64,000 nucleotides of DNA from Bacillus sp. FJAT-22090 (GTDB lineage Bacteria; Bacillota; Bacilli; Bacillales_A; Planococcaceae), in the NCBI RefSeq assembly GCF_001278755.1, contig NZ_CP012601.1:3968154-4032153 (forward strand), written 5' to 3'. Numbering within the stretch: position 1 is the stretch's first letter; each line of letters starts with the position of its first letter. This document shows, piece after piece, positions 49,795-64,000 of the stretch. Under the pieces are notes generated by a model. It had not been told where the DNA came from and made no database searches. It saw only the letters and a program-made list of their open reading frames with translations. The position numbers and the translations under genes are program-made.

Positions 49795-51126
49795 ATGAAA
49801 AAGTATTTTCGATTTGAAGAACTAGGGACAAACTATCGCAACGAGATTATTGGTGGTTTAACAACATTTCTAGCAATGGCGTATATCCTAGTAGTAAACC
49901 CGATGACTCTATCACTTGAGACTGTAGAAGGTTTACCAGATTTTATGTATATGGATAAAGGTTCGGTATTTACAGCAACAGCTATTGCGGCTGCAATCGG
50001 ATCAATCCTGATGGGTGTATTAGCAAAATATCCAATTGCCCTAGCACCAGGAATGGGACTAAATGCATTCTTCGCATATACAGTTGTATTAGAATTCGGA
50101 ATTCCATGGCAAGTAGCGTTAACCGGAGTTTTTGTAGCAGGTGTTATTTTTATTCTTTTATCATTATCCGGTATTCGTGAAACAATTATTAATGCAATCC
50201 CAGCTGAATTGAAATTTGCAGTAGGCGCGGGAATTGGTTTATTTATTACATTTGTTGGTTTGCAAAACTCAAAAATTATCGTAAGTAATCCAAACGTAAT
50301 TGTTGGTTTAGGAGATTTAACAGATCCAAACGTCCTTCTAACAATATTCGGTTTAATCATTACAGTTATCATGATGGTTAAAGGTATTAAAGGCGGAATT
50401 TTCTATGGTATGTTGATCACTGCTATAGTAGGGATGATCTTTAGCTTAGTACCGATTCCAAAAGCAATTATAGGACATGTACCAAGTATGGCTCCAACTT
50501 TTGGAGCAGCGCTTGATCCAATATTCAATGATCCATCGTCTCTATTAACAGCTCAATTTTTAATCGTAGTTCTAACATTTTTATTTGTTAACTTTTTTGA
50601 TACAGCAGGAACATTAATTTCTGTAGCAAACCAAGCAGGTTTAATGAAAGAAGGAAAGCTACCACGTGCAGGTAAAGCACTTCTTGCAGATGCAATTGCA
50701 ACAACAGCAGGTGCAGTAGCTGGTACTTCAACAACCACATCTTATGTAGAATCTACTGCAGGTGTTGCGGCAGGTGCACGCTCAGGTTTTGCAGCAGTAG
50801 TAACTGGAGTTCTTCTGTTATTATCTTTATTCTTCTTTCCATTATTAAGTGTTGTTACTTCTTATGTAACAGCACCAGCGTTAATAGTAGTAGGGGTATT
50901 AATGGTATCTTCCTTAGGAAATATCGAATGGACTAAATTTGAAGTTGCAGTTCCGGCGTTCTTCGTTATTATTGCAATGCCGTTAACATACTCTATTGCA
51001 ACTGGTATAGCAATTGGATTCTTGTTTTATCCAATCACAATGATCATTGCAGGACGAATAAAAGAAGTGCACCCAATTATGTATGGACTATGGGTGGTAT
51101 TCCTCGGTTATTTTATATTCTTATAA
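49795..51126 (+). CDS. pbuG: Hypoxanthine/guanine permease (AzgA/NCS2 family)
   Basis: A 443-residue transporter with about 12-14 membrane helices. Family segments are YRNEIIGGLTTFLAMAYILVVNP (seen as NEIIGGLTTFLAMAY near residue 15), APGMGLNAFFAYTVV (about 85), LFVNFFDTAGTL (about 260) with the substrate-site acidic residue, and GAVAGTSTTTSYVES (about 305). ATG 49795 follows GGAGGATCTC; the earlier Met at 49783 is upstream of that site. PurR boxes plus a guanine riboswitch control it, and it sits after guaA as in B. subtilis. Confidence 0.95.
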   Translation: MKKYFRFEELGTNYRNEIIGGLTTFLAMAYILVVNPMTLSLETVEGLPDFMYMDKGSVFTATAIAAAIGSILMGVLAKYPIALAPGMGLNAFFAYTVVLEFGIPWQVALTGVFVAGVIFILLSLSGIRETIINAIPAELKFAVGAGIGLFITFVGLQNSKIIVSNPNVIVGLGDLTDPNVLLTIFGLIITVIMMVKGIKGGIFYGMLITAIVGMIFSLVPIPKAIIGHVPSMAPTFGAALDPIFNDPSSLLTAQFLIVVLTFLFVNFFDTAGTLISVANQAGLMKEGKLPRAGKALLADAIATTAGAVAGTSTTTSYVESTAGVAAGARSGFAAVVTGVLLLLSLFFFPLLSVVTSYVTAPALIVVGVLMVSSLGNIEWTKFEVAVPAFFVIIAMPLTYSIATGIAIGFLFYPITMIIAGRIKEVHPIMYGLWVVFLGYFIFL

Positions 51127-51137
51127 TCAATCATCGA

Positions 51138-51170
51138 AATGAGAGAGACCTTGCGTCTCTCTTTTTTGTT
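51138..51170 (+). terminator. Intrinsic terminator after pbuG
   Basis: GAGAGAC pairs with GTCTCTC around CTTGC, then six T. Confidence 0.92.
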
Positions 51171-51302
51171 TTTTTATTAAGTATTTTCTTGTAAAAAAGT
51201 ATAAAAGAAATAGAAGGAAATGAATAAATATGTTGAATCTAATGCTCTCGACCTTTGTGAATAAAGGGATTTTCAAGATATGACACTTTTTTATAATTAT
51301 AG

Positions 51303-51331
51303 TTGAATATTTCTGAATAAAATGTTATTAT
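51303..51331 (+). promoter_or_regulatory. rRNA operon promoter P1
   Basis: TTGAAT, 17-base spacer, TATTAT in the rRNA leader. Confidence 0.6.
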
Positions 51332-51360
51332 GTTTTTACATCTTTTTATGTTTTTTACTG

Positions 51361-51390
51361 TTGACGAGGCATATAAAAGGGTGTTAAGAT
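51361..51390 (+). promoter_or_regulatory. rRNA operon promoter P2
   Basis: TTGACG, 18-base spacer, TAAGAT, about 58 bases downstream of P1. Tandem promoters are typical for rrn operons of bacilli. A BoxA-like GAGCTTTTTAAG lies at about 51549-51560. Confidence 0.7.
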
Positions 51391-51426
51391 ACAAAGGTCG
51401 CCAAAACAAAACGGCAACATAAACAA

Positions 51427-51462
51427 CATGAACATTGAAAACTGAACATGCAAAACGTTAAG
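51427..51462 (+). other. 16S processing stalk, 5' arm
   Basis: CATGAACATTGAAAACTGAAC continuing into ATGCAAAACGTTAAG (given in two parts: CATGAACATTGAAAACTG and CAAAACGTTAAG) is complementary, with one or two bulges, to 53157-53191 after the 16S gene. The stalk is the expected RNase III substrate. Confidence 0.8.
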
Positions 51463-51564
51463 ACATATAGCTTGATAGACTAGCTTTGGTTAGTCGGATA
51501 GCAAACAATTTTGACATCATTTAATGATGATGCCAGCAAAACAAAATGAGCTTTTTAAGTTCTC

Positions 51565-56373
<4,809 letters not shown>

Positions 56374-56392
56374 AATATGAATTTGCGAGCAC

Positions 56393-56424
56393 CAATGTCT
56401 TTTATCCAGTTTTGAGTGAACAAG
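56393..56424 (+). other. 23S processing stalk, 3' arm
   Basis: CAATGTCTTTTATCCAGTTT followed by TGAGTGAACAAG is nearly complementary to 53209-53241 in the first spacer, forming the 23S maturation stalk. Confidence 0.8.
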
Positions 56425-56436
56425 CACTCTAATAAG

Positions 56437-56557
56437 AGGGTTTCTAGACACGAGTAATTCGAGGAAACGATTGAGAGAGAAAAGGAGCGTACTTAAGTAC
56501 GTGACTGACCGAACGAAAGAAGTTGACGAAGAAGTACGATGTGTATGGAAAGCCGAA
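56437..56557 (+). repeat. rRNA-spacer repeat, copy 2
   Basis: GAGGGTTTCTAGACAC through GTGTATGGAAAGCCGAA, with a central CGTACTTAAGTACG palindrome. It is the clear relative of copy 1. A degraded third trace (GAGTTCGAGGAAGCAAGG, 56786-56803) follows the 5S gene. Confidence 0.75.
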
Positions 56558-56560
56558 GAG

Positions 56561-56676
56561 TCTAGTGATGATGGCGAAGAGGTCACACCCGTTCCCATAC
56601 CGAACACGGAAGTTAAGCTCTTCAGCGCCGATGGTAGTTGGGGGTCTCCCCCTGTGAGAGTAGGACGTCGCTGGGC
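56561..56676 (+). rRNA. 5S ribosomal RNA
   Basis: A 116-base 5S rRNA with the hallmark GAAGAGGTCACACCCGTTCC and CGAACACGGAAGTTAAGCTC core. The closing stem pairs TCTAGTGATG with CGTCGCTGGGC. It is the last gene of the rrn operon; no tRNA cluster follows. Confidence 0.96.
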
Positions 56677-56683
56677 AATTGAA

Positions 56684-56719
56684 AAGTCGTCACCGAGCAA
56701 TCGGTGATGGCTTTTTTTG
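56684..56719 (+). terminator. rRNA operon terminator
   Basis: GTCGTCACCG pairs with CGGTGATGGC around AGCAAT, followed by seven T. Confidence 0.93.
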
Positions 56720-56876
56720 TTGTATTAGAAAAAAGGCCGAAGGCAAAGAATTGTAGATATACTTGCGAGAAAGTAGAGGAACAAAGAGTTCGAGGAAGCA
56801 AGGAAGAGAGTATCATAACGTAGGACAGAAGAAAAATGTGTCATCTCAGAGGAAGTGAACTCTTTATTGTGAGAAA

Positions 56877-57090
56877 TGGTCGCTTTCGTATATTCTTAGT
56901 CGCTTATACGACTCATTTGGTTGCTTATAGGTTCGGAATGGTTGCTCTCCTAGACAAATTAGTCTCCCTTATCCATATTTAACAAGAGTAGTCTCGGTTT
57001 CAGCTAAAATGGTCTCGAATTAGAAAATTTGGTCTCGTTTGCAAGCGAACTAGTCGCTCTTTAAGTAAGATTAGTCTCGTTCTGCTATTA
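56877..57090. repeat. Degenerate tandem repeat array after the rrn operon
   Basis: About ten units of 19-29 bases each start with TGGTCGCT, TTAGTCGCT, TTGGTCTCG or a close variant, with diverged tails. Arrays of this TAGTCGCT type occur between genes in other bacilli, from memory. No frame with a ribosome site crosses it. The other bases of the 56720-57246 gap hold only the degraded spacer-repeat trace and presumably the yebE promoter. Confidence 0.65.
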
Positions 57091-57246
57091 AATGGATAAC
57101 CTTTCAATTTCAACAGTTGAAATAGGTATCAATAAATGAAACCATACTATACTAACTTCCTATTTATCACTCTTTGTATTTTAGTTGTACTTAATTATGG
57201 GTATATAAATAAGTAATAACTACAAATTACGAGAGGAGCTGGTGGA

Positions 57247-57795
57247 ATGACTTCAACTGCAATTTCCATGGTGTTGATTATTTTTGCCATTAATATTGTT
57301 TATGTCACTTTATCTACTACACGTATGATACTTACGCTAAAGGGCTATCGATATGTTGCGGCGCTAATTAGTATAATAGAAGTGGTGGTATATATAGTAG
57401 GCCTTGGTCTCGTTTTGGATAATCTAAATGAGATTCATAATCTAATTGCGTATGCACTTGGATTTGGTACAGGAATAGTCGTTGGATCAAAACTTGAGGA
57501 GAAAATGTCATTAGGTTATATTATGGTAAATGCCATTTCTACTGAAAGTGAAAGCGAGATAAATCTATCGACACTTTTGAGAGAAGAAGGATATGGTGTA
57601 ACTAGCTGGACTGCAAATGGACTAGAGGGTGCTAGACAAGCATTACAAATATTAACTCCAAGAAAAGACGAAGCGAAACTGTATAATCGCTTAAAAGAGA
57701 TTGATCCAAAAATATTTATTATTGCATATGAGCCAAAAACTATTCATGGTGGGTTCTGGGTAAAACGAGTAAGGAGAGGAAAATTGTTTTCATGA
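57247..57795 (+). CDS. yebE: UPF0316/DUF2179 membrane protein (YebE-like)
   Basis: A 182-residue protein with three N-terminal membrane helices (about residues 5-25, 35-55 and 62-80) and a cytoplasmic DUF2179 domain with [22 protein letters not shown] (given as [14 protein letters not shown]) and a [16 protein letters not shown] end. DUF2179 domains bind nucleotides in the related YitT proteins, but the function is unknown. Length and place match B. subtilis YebE. GAGAGGAGC precedes the ATG. It overlaps the next gene by four bases. Confidence 0.9.
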   Translation: MTSTAISMVLIIFAINIVYVTLSTTRMILTLKGYRYVAALISIIEVVVYIVGLGLVLDNLNEIHNLIAYALGFGTGIVVGSKLEEKMSLGYIMVNAISTESESEINLSTLLREEGYGVTSWTANGLEGARQALQILTPRKDEAKLYNRLKEIDPKIFIIAYEPKTIHGGFWVKRVRRGKLFS

Positions 57796-57983
57796 AACAA
57801 GAGACAAAGTGGTTTGAAGTACAAGAAAACGAGAGTATTTCAGAATGTATGAGTAAAATGACTGCACAAGGTTTTCAAGTAGTTGGAAGAAGAGAAGAAC
57901 CGCTATTTCAAGAAGTTAATGGACAACCGGTGCCAGTTAGACAAATCATTCAATTGAAAGGGATAAAAGAAGCTGAAAAATAA
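57792..57983 (+). CDS. yebG: NETI-motif small protein (YebG-like)
   Basis: A 63-residue protein with the NETI-type segment [20 protein letters not shown] (residues about 12-31) and a conserved [10 protein letters not shown] stretch. Place and size match B. subtilis YebG. It overlaps yebE (ATGA), so both are made together; the function is unknown. Confidence 0.87.
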   Translation: MKQETKWFEVQENESISECMSKMTAQGFQVVGRREEPLFQEVNGQPVPVRQIIQLKGIKEAEK

Positions 57984-57986
57984 CCA

Positions 57987-58030
57987 AAAGACGAACATTA
58001 TAGTTTTCTGAAAATTAATTGTTCGTATTT
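57987..58030. promoter_or_regulatory. Paired PurR boxes upstream of purE
   Basis: AAAGACGAACATT (about 57987-57999) and AATTGTTCGTATT (58018-58030) are inverted PurBox matches with an 18-base gap, exactly as before pbuG. They end five bases before the -35. Confidence 0.72.
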
Positions 58031-58035
58031 AAGCG

Positions 58036-58064
58036 TTGACGTGAGTCGTTATAATTGTTAAACT
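58036..58064 (+). promoter_or_regulatory. pur operon promoter
   Basis: TTGACG, 17-base spacer, TAAACT. The start would be near 58071, 15 bases before the aptamer. Confidence 0.75.
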
Positions 58065-58085
58065 ATGAATAGAAATGGACGATTA

Positions 58086-58158
58086 TCTCCCCATATATGC
58101 TAAAGAATTGGCTTTAGCGTCTCTACCAAGTCACCGTAAATGACAGGACTATGAGGGA
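58086..58158 (+). promoter_or_regulatory. Guanine riboswitch aptamer of the pur operon
   Basis: P2 GCTAAAGAATTGGCTTTAGC, J2/3 TCTCTACC, P3 loop CACCGTAAATG and 3' GACTATG, with the guanine-selecting C58149. P1 pairs TCTCCCCATA with TATGAGGGA with a mismatch. Confidence 0.9.
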
Positions 58159-58229
58159 AAGCGACTTTTGGATATTGCTTAAAGGATGTGTTTTCATATG
58201 TTCATAGAGACACAAATCCTGCAACCATA

Positions 58230-58290
58230 TTCCTCAAGTAAACTGCTTTTCTTCTAAAGAAAGTAGTTTATTTGGGGAATTTTTTATTTT
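58230..58290 (+). terminator. Riboswitch-controlled terminator before purE
   Basis: A long stem joins TTCCTCAAGTAAACTGCTTT with AAAGTAGTTTATTTGGGGAA, with TTTTTT after it. The 70-base distance from the aptamer leaves room for an antiterminator. Confidence 0.88.
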
Positions 58291-58377
58291 TAACTTCATT
58301 CAATTGTTAATTGAAGTTTTATAAGCAAGTTTTGGACGCAGATACGTCAAAAGCACTTTGATGGAGGGACGAGAATA

Positions 58378-58866
58378 ATGAACGCAAAAATTGGTGTAAT
58401 TATGGGTAGTTCTAGCGATTGGGAAACAATGAAATATAGTTGTGAAATATTAGAAGAACTTCATATACCTTATGAAAAACAAGTAGTATCTGCACATCGT
58501 ACACCTGACTTAATGTTTGAATATGCTGAGCAAGCTAGAACACGTGGAATTCAGGTGATTATTGCGGGAGCTGGTGGTGCAGCTCATTTGCCGGGTATGG
58601 TTGCTGCTAAGACAACACTTCCGGTAATTGGTGTTCCAGTCCAATCTAGAGCACTAAATGGTCTAGATTCTCTATTATCAATTGTCCAAATGCCAGGTGG
58701 CGTACCTGTTGCTACAGTAGCAATCGGAAAAGCTGGTGCTACAAACGCAGGGTTACTTGCAGCACAAATACTTTCTATTACCGATTCGGAAGTAGAGCAT
58801 AAACTCGAAAAAAGACGAGAAGATACGAAAAATAAAGTATTAGAAAGTAATGGTGAACTTCAATGA
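58378..58866 (+). CDS. purE: N5-carboxyaminoimidazole ribonucleotide mutase
   Basis: A 162-residue class I PurE, which moves the carboxyl of N5-CAIR to C4. [14 protein letters not shown] (residues 5-18) binds the phosphate, SAHRTPDLM holds the catalytic His, and [14 protein letters not shown] (about 67-80) closes the site. GGAGGGACG precedes the ATG. It heads the pur operon, under PurR boxes and a guanine riboswitch, and overlaps purK. Confidence 0.97.
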   Translation: MNAKIGVIMGSSSDWETMKYSCEILEELHIPYEKQVVSAHRTPDLMFEYAEQARTRGIQVIIAGAGGAAHLPGMVAAKTTLPVIGVPVQSRALNGLDSLLSIVQMPGGVPVATVAIGKAGATNAGLLAAQILSITDSEVEHKLEKRREDTKNKVLESNGELQ

Positions 58867-59984
58867 CTAAAGTAATTTTTCCAGGGCAAACAATCGGTAT
58901 TATCGGTGGTGGCCAACTTGGACGAATGATGGCATTAGCGGCGAAGGAAGCTGGATTTAAAATAGCAGTGCTAGAACCTACAATAGATTCACCTTGTGGC
59001 CAAGTTGCAGATATTCGTATAGTTGCTCCATATAATGACGAAGCTGCATTAGAAGAGCTAGCAGAAGTTAGTGACGTGATTACGTATGAATTTGAAAATA
59101 TTGATTATGCAGGTTTAAAAAGATTAACTCAAATAGCATATGTGCCACAAGGAGCAGAATTAGTAAAGATCACACAAGATAGAATCCTTGAAAAAACGGA
59201 AATTCAGGCTTCAGGCGTGCCTATTGCGAAATTTGTCGAAGCAAATACTTTTGAACAGCTAGAACAGCGAATTGACGAAGTAGGCTTTCCATGTGTCGTT
59301 AAAACTGCTCGAGGTGGTTATGATGGGAAGGGGCAGCAAATCGTTCAATCAAAAGAAGAGCTGCATAATGCTAAGTCACTATTTGAACATTCTGCATGTA
59401 TAGCAGAAGCATTTGTTTCATTTACAAAAGAAATTTCAGTTATTGTTCAAAGAAATGGTGCTGGTGAAACGTATTGCTTACCAATTGGTGAGAATATTCA
59501 TGTCCATCATATTTTGCATGAAACGATTGTTCCTGCACGCATTGACAATTCACTTGCAAATAAAGCGGTTGAAGCTGCTCAAACAATCGCGAATCACTTA
59601 AATTTAGTTGGAACACTTGCAGTTGAAATGTTTGTTTTAGAAAATAATGAGATACTAATAAATGAATTAGCACCAAGACCACATAATTCTGGTCACTATT
59701 CGATTGAGGCATGTAATATCTCTCAGTTCCATCAGCATGTTAGAGCTGTTTGTGGATGGCCACTTCGTGAACCAAAGTTATGGACGGATACGGTAATGGT
59801 TAACATATTAGGACAGCATGTTATTCCTTTAACGAATTCTATTAGTAAGTACCCAAACTGGTCCGTTCATTTGTACGGAAAAAGTGAAGCTAAAACAAAC
59901 CGTAAGATGGGTCATGTAACAATCCTTTCAACTAACATTGAACAGACTTTAGAGGAAATTGAACAATCGAATATTTGGTCATAA
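58863..59984 (+). CDS. purK: N5-carboxyaminoimidazole ribonucleotide synthetase
   Basis: A 373-residue ATP-grasp enzyme that makes N5-CAIR from AIR, bicarbonate and ATP. Visible are [17 protein letters not shown] (about 11-27), [10 protein letters not shown] (about 149-158) of the ATP-grasp lid, and [17 protein letters not shown] (about 268-284) with the metal ligands. It overlaps purE by ATGA and ends 16 bases before purB. Confidence 0.96.
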   Translation: MTKVIFPGQTIGIIGGGQLGRMMALAAKEAGFKIAVLEPTIDSPCGQVADIRIVAPYNDEAALEELAEVSDVITYEFENIDYAGLKRLTQIAYVPQGAELVKITQDRILEKTEIQASGVPIAKFVEANTFEQLEQRIDEVGFPCVVKTARGGYDGKGQQIVQSKEELHNAKSLFEHSACIAEAFVSFTKEISVIVQRNGAGETYCLPIGENIHVHHILHETIVPARIDNSLANKAVEAAQTIANHLNLVGTLAVEMFVLENNEILINELAPRPHNSGHYSIEACNISQFHQHVRAVCGWPLREPKLWTDTVMVNILGQHVIPLTNSISKYPNWSVHLYGKSEAKTNRKMGHVTILSTNIEQTLEEIEQSNIWS

Positions 59985-60000
59985 AACAGGAGGAAATTAA

Positions 60001-61296
60001 ATGATAGAACGTTATACTCGCCCGGAAATGGGAGCAATTTGGACAGAAGAAAACAAATACAATGCATGGTTAGAAGTTGAAATTCTTGCGTGTGAAGCAT
60101 GGGCTGAAATAGGTGATATTCCGAAAGAAGATGTTGTCGCACTACGCAAAAACGCATCTTTCGATGTAAACCGTATTTTAGAAATTGAGCAAGAAACAAG
60201 ACATGACGTAGTAGCGTTTACCCGTGCAGTTTCTGAAACTTTAGGGGAAGAGCGTAAATGGGTACATTACGGACTAACTTCTACGGATGTAGTAGACACA
60301 GCTCTTTCTTATTTGATTAAACAAGCGAATGTTATTCTTCGTAAAGATATTCAAAATTTTATTGAAATCCTTGAAAATAAAGCAAAAGAACATAAATATA
60401 CCGTAATGATGGGACGTACGCATGGAGTACATGCAGAACCAACAACTTTTGGACTTAAGTTAGCTCTTTGGCTAGAAGAGATGAGACGTAATTTAGAACG
60501 TTTTGAAGCAGCTGCAACAGTAATTGAAACTGGAAAAATGTCAGGTGCTGTAGGGACTTATGCTAATATTGATCCTTTTGTTGAAAAGTATGTATGTGAC
60601 AAACTAGGTCTTGCAGCTTCACCAATCTCAACACAAACATTGCAACGTGATCGCCACGCACAATACATGAGTACTTTAGCTCTAATTGCAACTTCTATAG
60701 AAAAATTTGCTACAGAGATTCGTGGTCTTCAAAAATCGGAAACCCGTGAAGTAGAAGAATTTTTCTCGAAAGGTCAAAAAGGATCTTCTGCTATGCCACA
60801 TAAACGTAATCCGATTGGCTCTGAAAATATGGTAGGTATGGCGCGATTAATTCGTGGATATATGATGACTGCCTATGAAAATGTTGCTTTATGGCATGAA
60901 AGAGATATCTCTCATTCATCTGCGGAACGTGTTATATTGCCAGATGCAACAATTGCACTTAACTATATGTTAAATCGATTCGGCAATATCGTGAAAAACT
61001 TAACAGTGTTCCCTGAAAACATGAAACGTAATATGGATTCCACTTTAGGATTAATTTATTCTCAACGAGTGCTACTTGCACTTATTGATAAAGGTTTAGC
61101 ACGTGAAACAGCATATGATACTGTTCAACCATTAGCAATGAAAGCATGGGAATCTCAAACTGCCTTCCGTACATTTGTTGATACGGATGAAAAAATTACT
61201 TCTTTATTAACAAAAGAAGATTTAGATGACTGCTTTGATTACAACTACCATATCCAACATGTAGATTTAATTTTTAATCGTTTAGGTCTTAATTAA
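60001..61296 (+). CDS. purB: Adenylosuccinate lyase
   Basis: A 431-residue lyase acting twice in purine synthesis: on SAICAR to AICAR and on adenylosuccinate to [16 protein letters not shown] and [14 protein letters not shown] (catalytic His, about residues 138-151) and the signature [15 protein letters not shown] (about 262-276, with the flexible-loop Ser) are present. GGAGGAAATTAA precedes the ATG. Separated from purC by an 88-base gap with a hairpin. Confidence 0.97.
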   Translation: MIERYTRPEMGAIWTEENKYNAWLEVEILACEAWAEIGDIPKEDVVALRKNASFDVNRILEIEQETRHDVVAFTRAVSETLGEERKWVHYGLTSTDVVDTALSYLIKQANVILRKDIQNFIEILENKAKEHKYTVMMGRTHGVHAEPTTFGLKLALWLEEMRRNLERFEAAATVIETGKMSGAVGTYANIDPFVEKYVCDKLGLAASPISTQTLQRDRHAQYMSTLALIATSIEKFATEIRGLQKSETREVEEFFSKGQKGSSAMPHKRNPIGSENMVGMARLIRGYMMTAYENVALWHERDISHSSAERVILPDATIALNYMLNRFGNIVKNLTVFPENMKRNMDSTLGLIYSQRVLLALIDKGLARETAYDTVQPLAMKAWESQTAFRTFVDTDEKITSLLTKEDLDDCFDYNYHIQHVDLIFNRLGLN

Positions 61297-61325
61297 TACA
61301 AAAGCGGACAATTTGGTACAACTTG

Positions 61326-61356
61326 CAATCGGTAGGGGGAAAACCCCTGCTGATTG
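61326..61356 (+). other. Hairpin in the purB-purC gap
   Basis: CAATCGGTAGGGG pairs with CCCCTGCTGATTG around GAAAA; a smaller GAAGTTTCACTTC hairpin follows. No T tract, so it is more likely a processing or stability site within the operon mRNA than a terminator. Confidence 0.6.
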
Positions 61357-61384
61357 AAGTTTCACTTCATCGGAGGGATTTACA

Positions 61385-62101
61385 GTGGAAAAAGGTCGTC
61401 TATTATACGAGGGAAAAGCAAAACAATTATTTGCAACAGAAGATGAAAACATCCTGTTTGTTTCTTATAAGAATAGTGCTACAGCTTTTAACGGTGAGAA
61501 AAAAGAAGAAATAGAAGGCAAAGGGATTTTAAATAATAAAATCACTACTATTCTATTTGAAGAGTTGAAAAATCGAGGAATAGAATCTCACTTTGTTGAG
61601 CAAATTTCAGAGAATGAGCAACTTGTAAGAAAAGTAGAAATCATTCCACTCGAAGTAGTTGTACGAAATGTAGCAGCGGGGAGTCTCGCTAAACGCTTAG
61701 GTATGGAAGAAGGCATTCCTCTAAAGCATACTATTGTAGAGTTTTACTACAAAGATGACGCTTTAGGAGATCCTTTGTTGACAGATGCACATATTGAATT
61801 GCTTGCACTAGCAACACCTGAAGAAGTAGAAACGATCAAAGCAAAAGCACTGGAAATCAATCAAGTACTTCAACCAATCTTTAAAGAGATCGGCGTTACT
61901 TTAATAGATTTTAAACTGGAATTCGGTAAAACTGCACAAGGTGAAATTTTACTTGCAGATGAGATCTCTCCCGATACTTGTAGACTCTGGGATGCAGAAA
62001 CGAACAATAAACTAGACAAAGATGTTTTTAGACGTAATTTAGGAAGCTTAACAGAAGTTTATGAAATAATACTTTCCCGCCTAGGAGGATTATCAAAATG
62101 A
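61385..62101 (+). CDS. purC: SAICAR synthetase
   Basis: A 238-residue ATP-dependent ligase joining aspartate to [17 protein letters not shown] (about residues 5-17) and the signature [16 protein letters not shown], then [10 protein letters not shown] and [13 protein letters not shown] (about 192-204) are present. The start is GTG with GGAGGG ten bases upstream. It overlaps purS by four bases. Confidence 0.97.
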   Translation: MEKGRLLYEGKAKQLFATEDENILFVSYKNSATAFNGEKKEEIEGKGILNNKITTILFEELKNRGIESHFVEQISENEQLVRKVEIIPLEVVVRNVAAGSLAKRLGMEEGIPLKHTIVEFYYKDDALGDPLLTDAHIELLALATPEEVETIKAKALEINQVLQPIFKEIGVTLIDFKLEFGKTAQGEILLADEISPDTCRLWDAETNNKLDKDVFRRNLGSLTEVYEIILSRLGGLSK

Positions 62102-62352
62102 AAAAAGTTAAAGTGTATGTAACATTACGTGAAAGTGTTTTAGATCCACAAGGTTCTGCTGTAATGGGTGCTCTTCATTCTATGGATTACAATGAAGTGA
62201 AAGATGTACGCATTGGGAAGTATTTGGAGCTTCAAATCGAAGAGAGTGATCGTGATTTAGATGCTATCGTTAGAGAAATGTGTGAAAAACTTCTTACAAA
62301 TACAGTAATCGAAGACTATCGTTACGATGTTGAGGAGGCTGTAAGCAAATGA
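62098..62352 (+). CDS. purS: FGAM synthase subunit PurS
   Basis: An 84-residue small subunit of the three-part FGAM synthase; it bridges PurQ and PurL so that ammonia can pass between them. [19 protein letters not shown] (residues 4-22) and a conserved [18 protein letters not shown] end are typical. Overlaps purC and purQ by four bases each. Confidence 0.96.
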   Translation: MKKVKVYVTLRESVLDPQGSAVMGALHSMDYNEVKDVRIGKYLELQIEESDRDLDAIVREMCEKLLTNTVIEDYRYDVEEAVSK

Positions 62353-63035
62353 AGTTCGCAGTAATCGTTTTTCCAGGATCGAACTGTGATTTAGATATGT
62401 ATCACGCGATTAAAGACGAACTTGGGGAAGAAGTAGAATACGTTTGGCATGATGAGAAAGATTTAAGCGGATTCGACGGTATTTTATTACCTGGAGGCTT
62501 TTCGTACGGTGACTACTTACGTTGTGGTGCCATTTCTCGCTTTTCTAATGTAATGTCAGAAGTTGTGAAAGCAGCGGAAGCTGGTAAGCCTGTTCTAGGT
62601 ATCTGTAACGGATTCCAAGTATTAACGGAAGCTGGTCTTCTGCCAGGAGCACTACTTCGTAATAAAAATCTTAAATTCATGTGTCGTACAGTAGATTTAA
62701 AAGTGATAAATAATGAAACACAATTTACTTCTGCATATAAAAAAGACGAAATAATTCAAATTCCAATCGCACACGGTGAAGGAAACTATTATTGTGACGA
62801 AGATACGCTTGCTACATTAAAAGAAAACAATCAAATCGTTTTCACATATGCTTCTGAAAACCCAAATGGTAGTTTGGAAGATATCGCAGGTATTGTGAAT
62901 GAAAGAGGAAATGTCCTTGGAATGATGCCTCATCCAGAACGTGCTGCAAATGATATTATGGGCGGTTCAGACGGTCTAGCTTTATTCAAATCAATTGTGA
63001 AACAGTGGAGGGAAACTCATGTCAGTCATGCTTGA
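62349..63035 (+). CDS. purQ: FGAM synthase glutaminase subunit PurQ
   Basis: A 228-residue class I glutamine amidotransferase supplying ammonia to PurL. The nucleophile is Cys in [11 protein letters not shown] (about residue 86) and the His-Glu pair is in [11 protein letters not shown] (about 195). VFPGSNCD near the start is typical. It overlaps purS by four bases and purL by 17. Confidence 0.97.
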   Translation: MKFAVIVFPGSNCDLDMYHAIKDELGEEVEYVWHDEKDLSGFDGILLPGGFSYGDYLRCGAISRFSNVMSEVVKAAEAGKPVLGICNGFQVLTEAGLLPGALLRNKNLKFMCRTVDLKVINNETQFTSAYKKDEIIQIPIAHGEGNYYCDEDTLATLKENNQIVFTYASENPNGSLEDIAGIVNERGNVLGMMPHPERAANDIMGGSDGLALFKSIVKQWRETHVSHA

Positions 63036-64000
63036 ACCAAATCCAACGCAAATTAAAGAACAAAAACTATATGCTCAAATGGGGATGTCGGACGAAGAAT
63101 TTGAAATGGTAGAAAAGATTTTAGGACGTCTACCAAACTATACAGAGACTGGTTTATTTTCTGTTATGTGGTCGGAGCATTGCTCGTATAAAAATTCTAA
63201 ACCAGTATTACGTAAGTTTCCTACGAAAGGTCCTCAAGTATTACAAGGACCAGGCGAAGGTGCTGGTATTGTTGATATTGGTGACGGCCAAGCAGTGGTA
63301 TTCAAAATGGAGTCTCATAATCATCCATCTGCAATTGAGCCTTATCAAGGTGCAGCGACTGGTGTTGGTGGGATAATCCGTGATGTATTCTCTATGGGTG
63401 CTCGTCCAATTGCAATGTTAAATTCTCTTCGTTTCGGAGAATTAAAAACTCCACGAGTAAAATATTTGTTTGAAGAAGTTGTAGCTGGTATTGCAGGTTA
63501 CGGTAACTGTATCGGTATTCCAACAGTTGGTGGAGAAATTCAGTTTGATGACTGTTATGAAGGAAATCCTCTTGTTAACGCAATGTGCGTAGGTTTAATA
63601 AACCATGAAGACATTCAAAAAGGTATTGCTGCAGGTGAAGGTAACACAGTAATGTACGCTGGTGCAAAAACTGGTCGTGACGGAATCCATGGTGCGACAT
63701 TCGCATCTGAAGAATTAACAGAAGCTTCAGAAGAAAAGCGTCCAGCTGTCCAAGTTGGAGATCCATTCATGGAGAAGCTTTTGTTAGAAGCTTGTTTAGA
63801 AGTAATTAAATCGGATGCTTTAATCGGTATACAAGATATGGGTGCTGCGGGCTTAACTTCATCCTCTGCAGAAATGGCTTCAAAAGCTGGTTTTGGTGTA
63901 GAGATGAACTTAGACTTCGTACCACAACGTGAAACTGGGATGACTGCTTATGAAATGATGCTTTCAGAATCTCAAGAACGTATGTTAATAGTTGTAAAAA
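63019..64000 (+). CDS. purL: FGAM synthase large subunit PurL, 3'-truncated by the window edge
   Basis: The first 327 codons of the ATP-dependent FGAM synthase subunit. [13 protein letters not shown] (about residues 47-59), [24 protein letters not shown] (seen as [12 protein letters not shown], about 94-105) with metal and ATP contacts, and [17 protein letters not shown] (about 272-288) mark the family. The ATG follows GGAGGGAAACTC and overlaps the purQ end in another frame. The gene continues past base 64000. Confidence 0.96.
   Translation, partial: MSVMLEPNPTQIKEQKLYAQMGMSDEEFEMVEKILGRLPNYTETGLFSVMWSEHCSYKNSKPVLRKFPTKGPQVLQGPGEGAGIVDIGDGQAVVFKMESHNHPSAIEPYQGAATGVGGIIRDVFSMGARPIAMLNSLRFGELKTPRVKYLFEEVVAGIAGYGNCIGIPTVGGEIQFDDCYEGNPLVNAMCVGLINHEDIQKGIAAGEGNTVMYAGAKTGRDGIHGATFASEELTEASEEKRPAVQVGDPFMEKLLLEACLEVIKSDALIGIQDMGAAGLTSSSAEMASKAGFGVEMNLDFVPQRETGMTAYEMMLSESQERMLIVVK

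Overview
The window is a low-GC Bacillota chromosome segment. The 16S gene, the B. subtilis-like order guaA-pbuG-...-yebE-yebG-purEKBCSQL, typical Gram-positive ribosome binding sites and spore-former gene content point to Bacillales, most likely family Planococcaceae and possibly Psychrobacillus; the genus is a judgement from the remembered 16S sequence, not a search result.

Bases 1-9.8 kb hold the end of metH, a DUF817 membrane protein, a striking Tyr-Pro-rich small protein behind a sigma-K-like -10 box, and a run of small accessory enzymes (two methyltransferases, NUDIX, GNAT, a deoxyribosyltransferase-like protein). Bases 8.1-23.2 kb are a purine/allantoin nitrogen-salvage region: divergent pucR, the allH-allF-allG genes of oxamate carbamoyltransferase, an ankyrin-TPR protein, carbamate kinase, an NCS1 permease, a guanine-deaminase-like enzyme, a second purine permease and an allantoate amidohydrolase. 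Three promoters in this region share the same composite motif with identical spacing, so they are probably one PucR-type regulon; one also carries a perfect cre site.

Bases 23.2-40.8 kb hold TatA beside a Tat-exported gluconate-dehydrogenase-like pair, a permuted NlpC/P60 protein, catalase, an ATP-grasp protein, a 20-bp tandem repeat array, a MerA/RclA-type flavoprotein, a 33-residue membrane peptide whose ribosome site lies inside a hairpin, exoA, an aminotransferase, a PQQ quinohaemoprotein dehydrogenase, a GC-rich structured repeat, and the NAD salvage pair pncB-nadE.

Bases 40.9-64 kb are the purine synthesis region: yeaC-yeaD-yebA, then guaA, pbuG, a complete 16S-23S-5S operon without tRNA genes, yebE-yebG and purEKBCSQL (purL runs off the end). 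Guanine riboswitches precede guaA, pbuG and purE; pbuG and purE also have paired PurR boxes with the same 18-base gap. The 3' end of guaA is duplicated 0.9 kb downstream around a decayed integrase start, the scar of a former integrated element that separated guaA from its own terminator.
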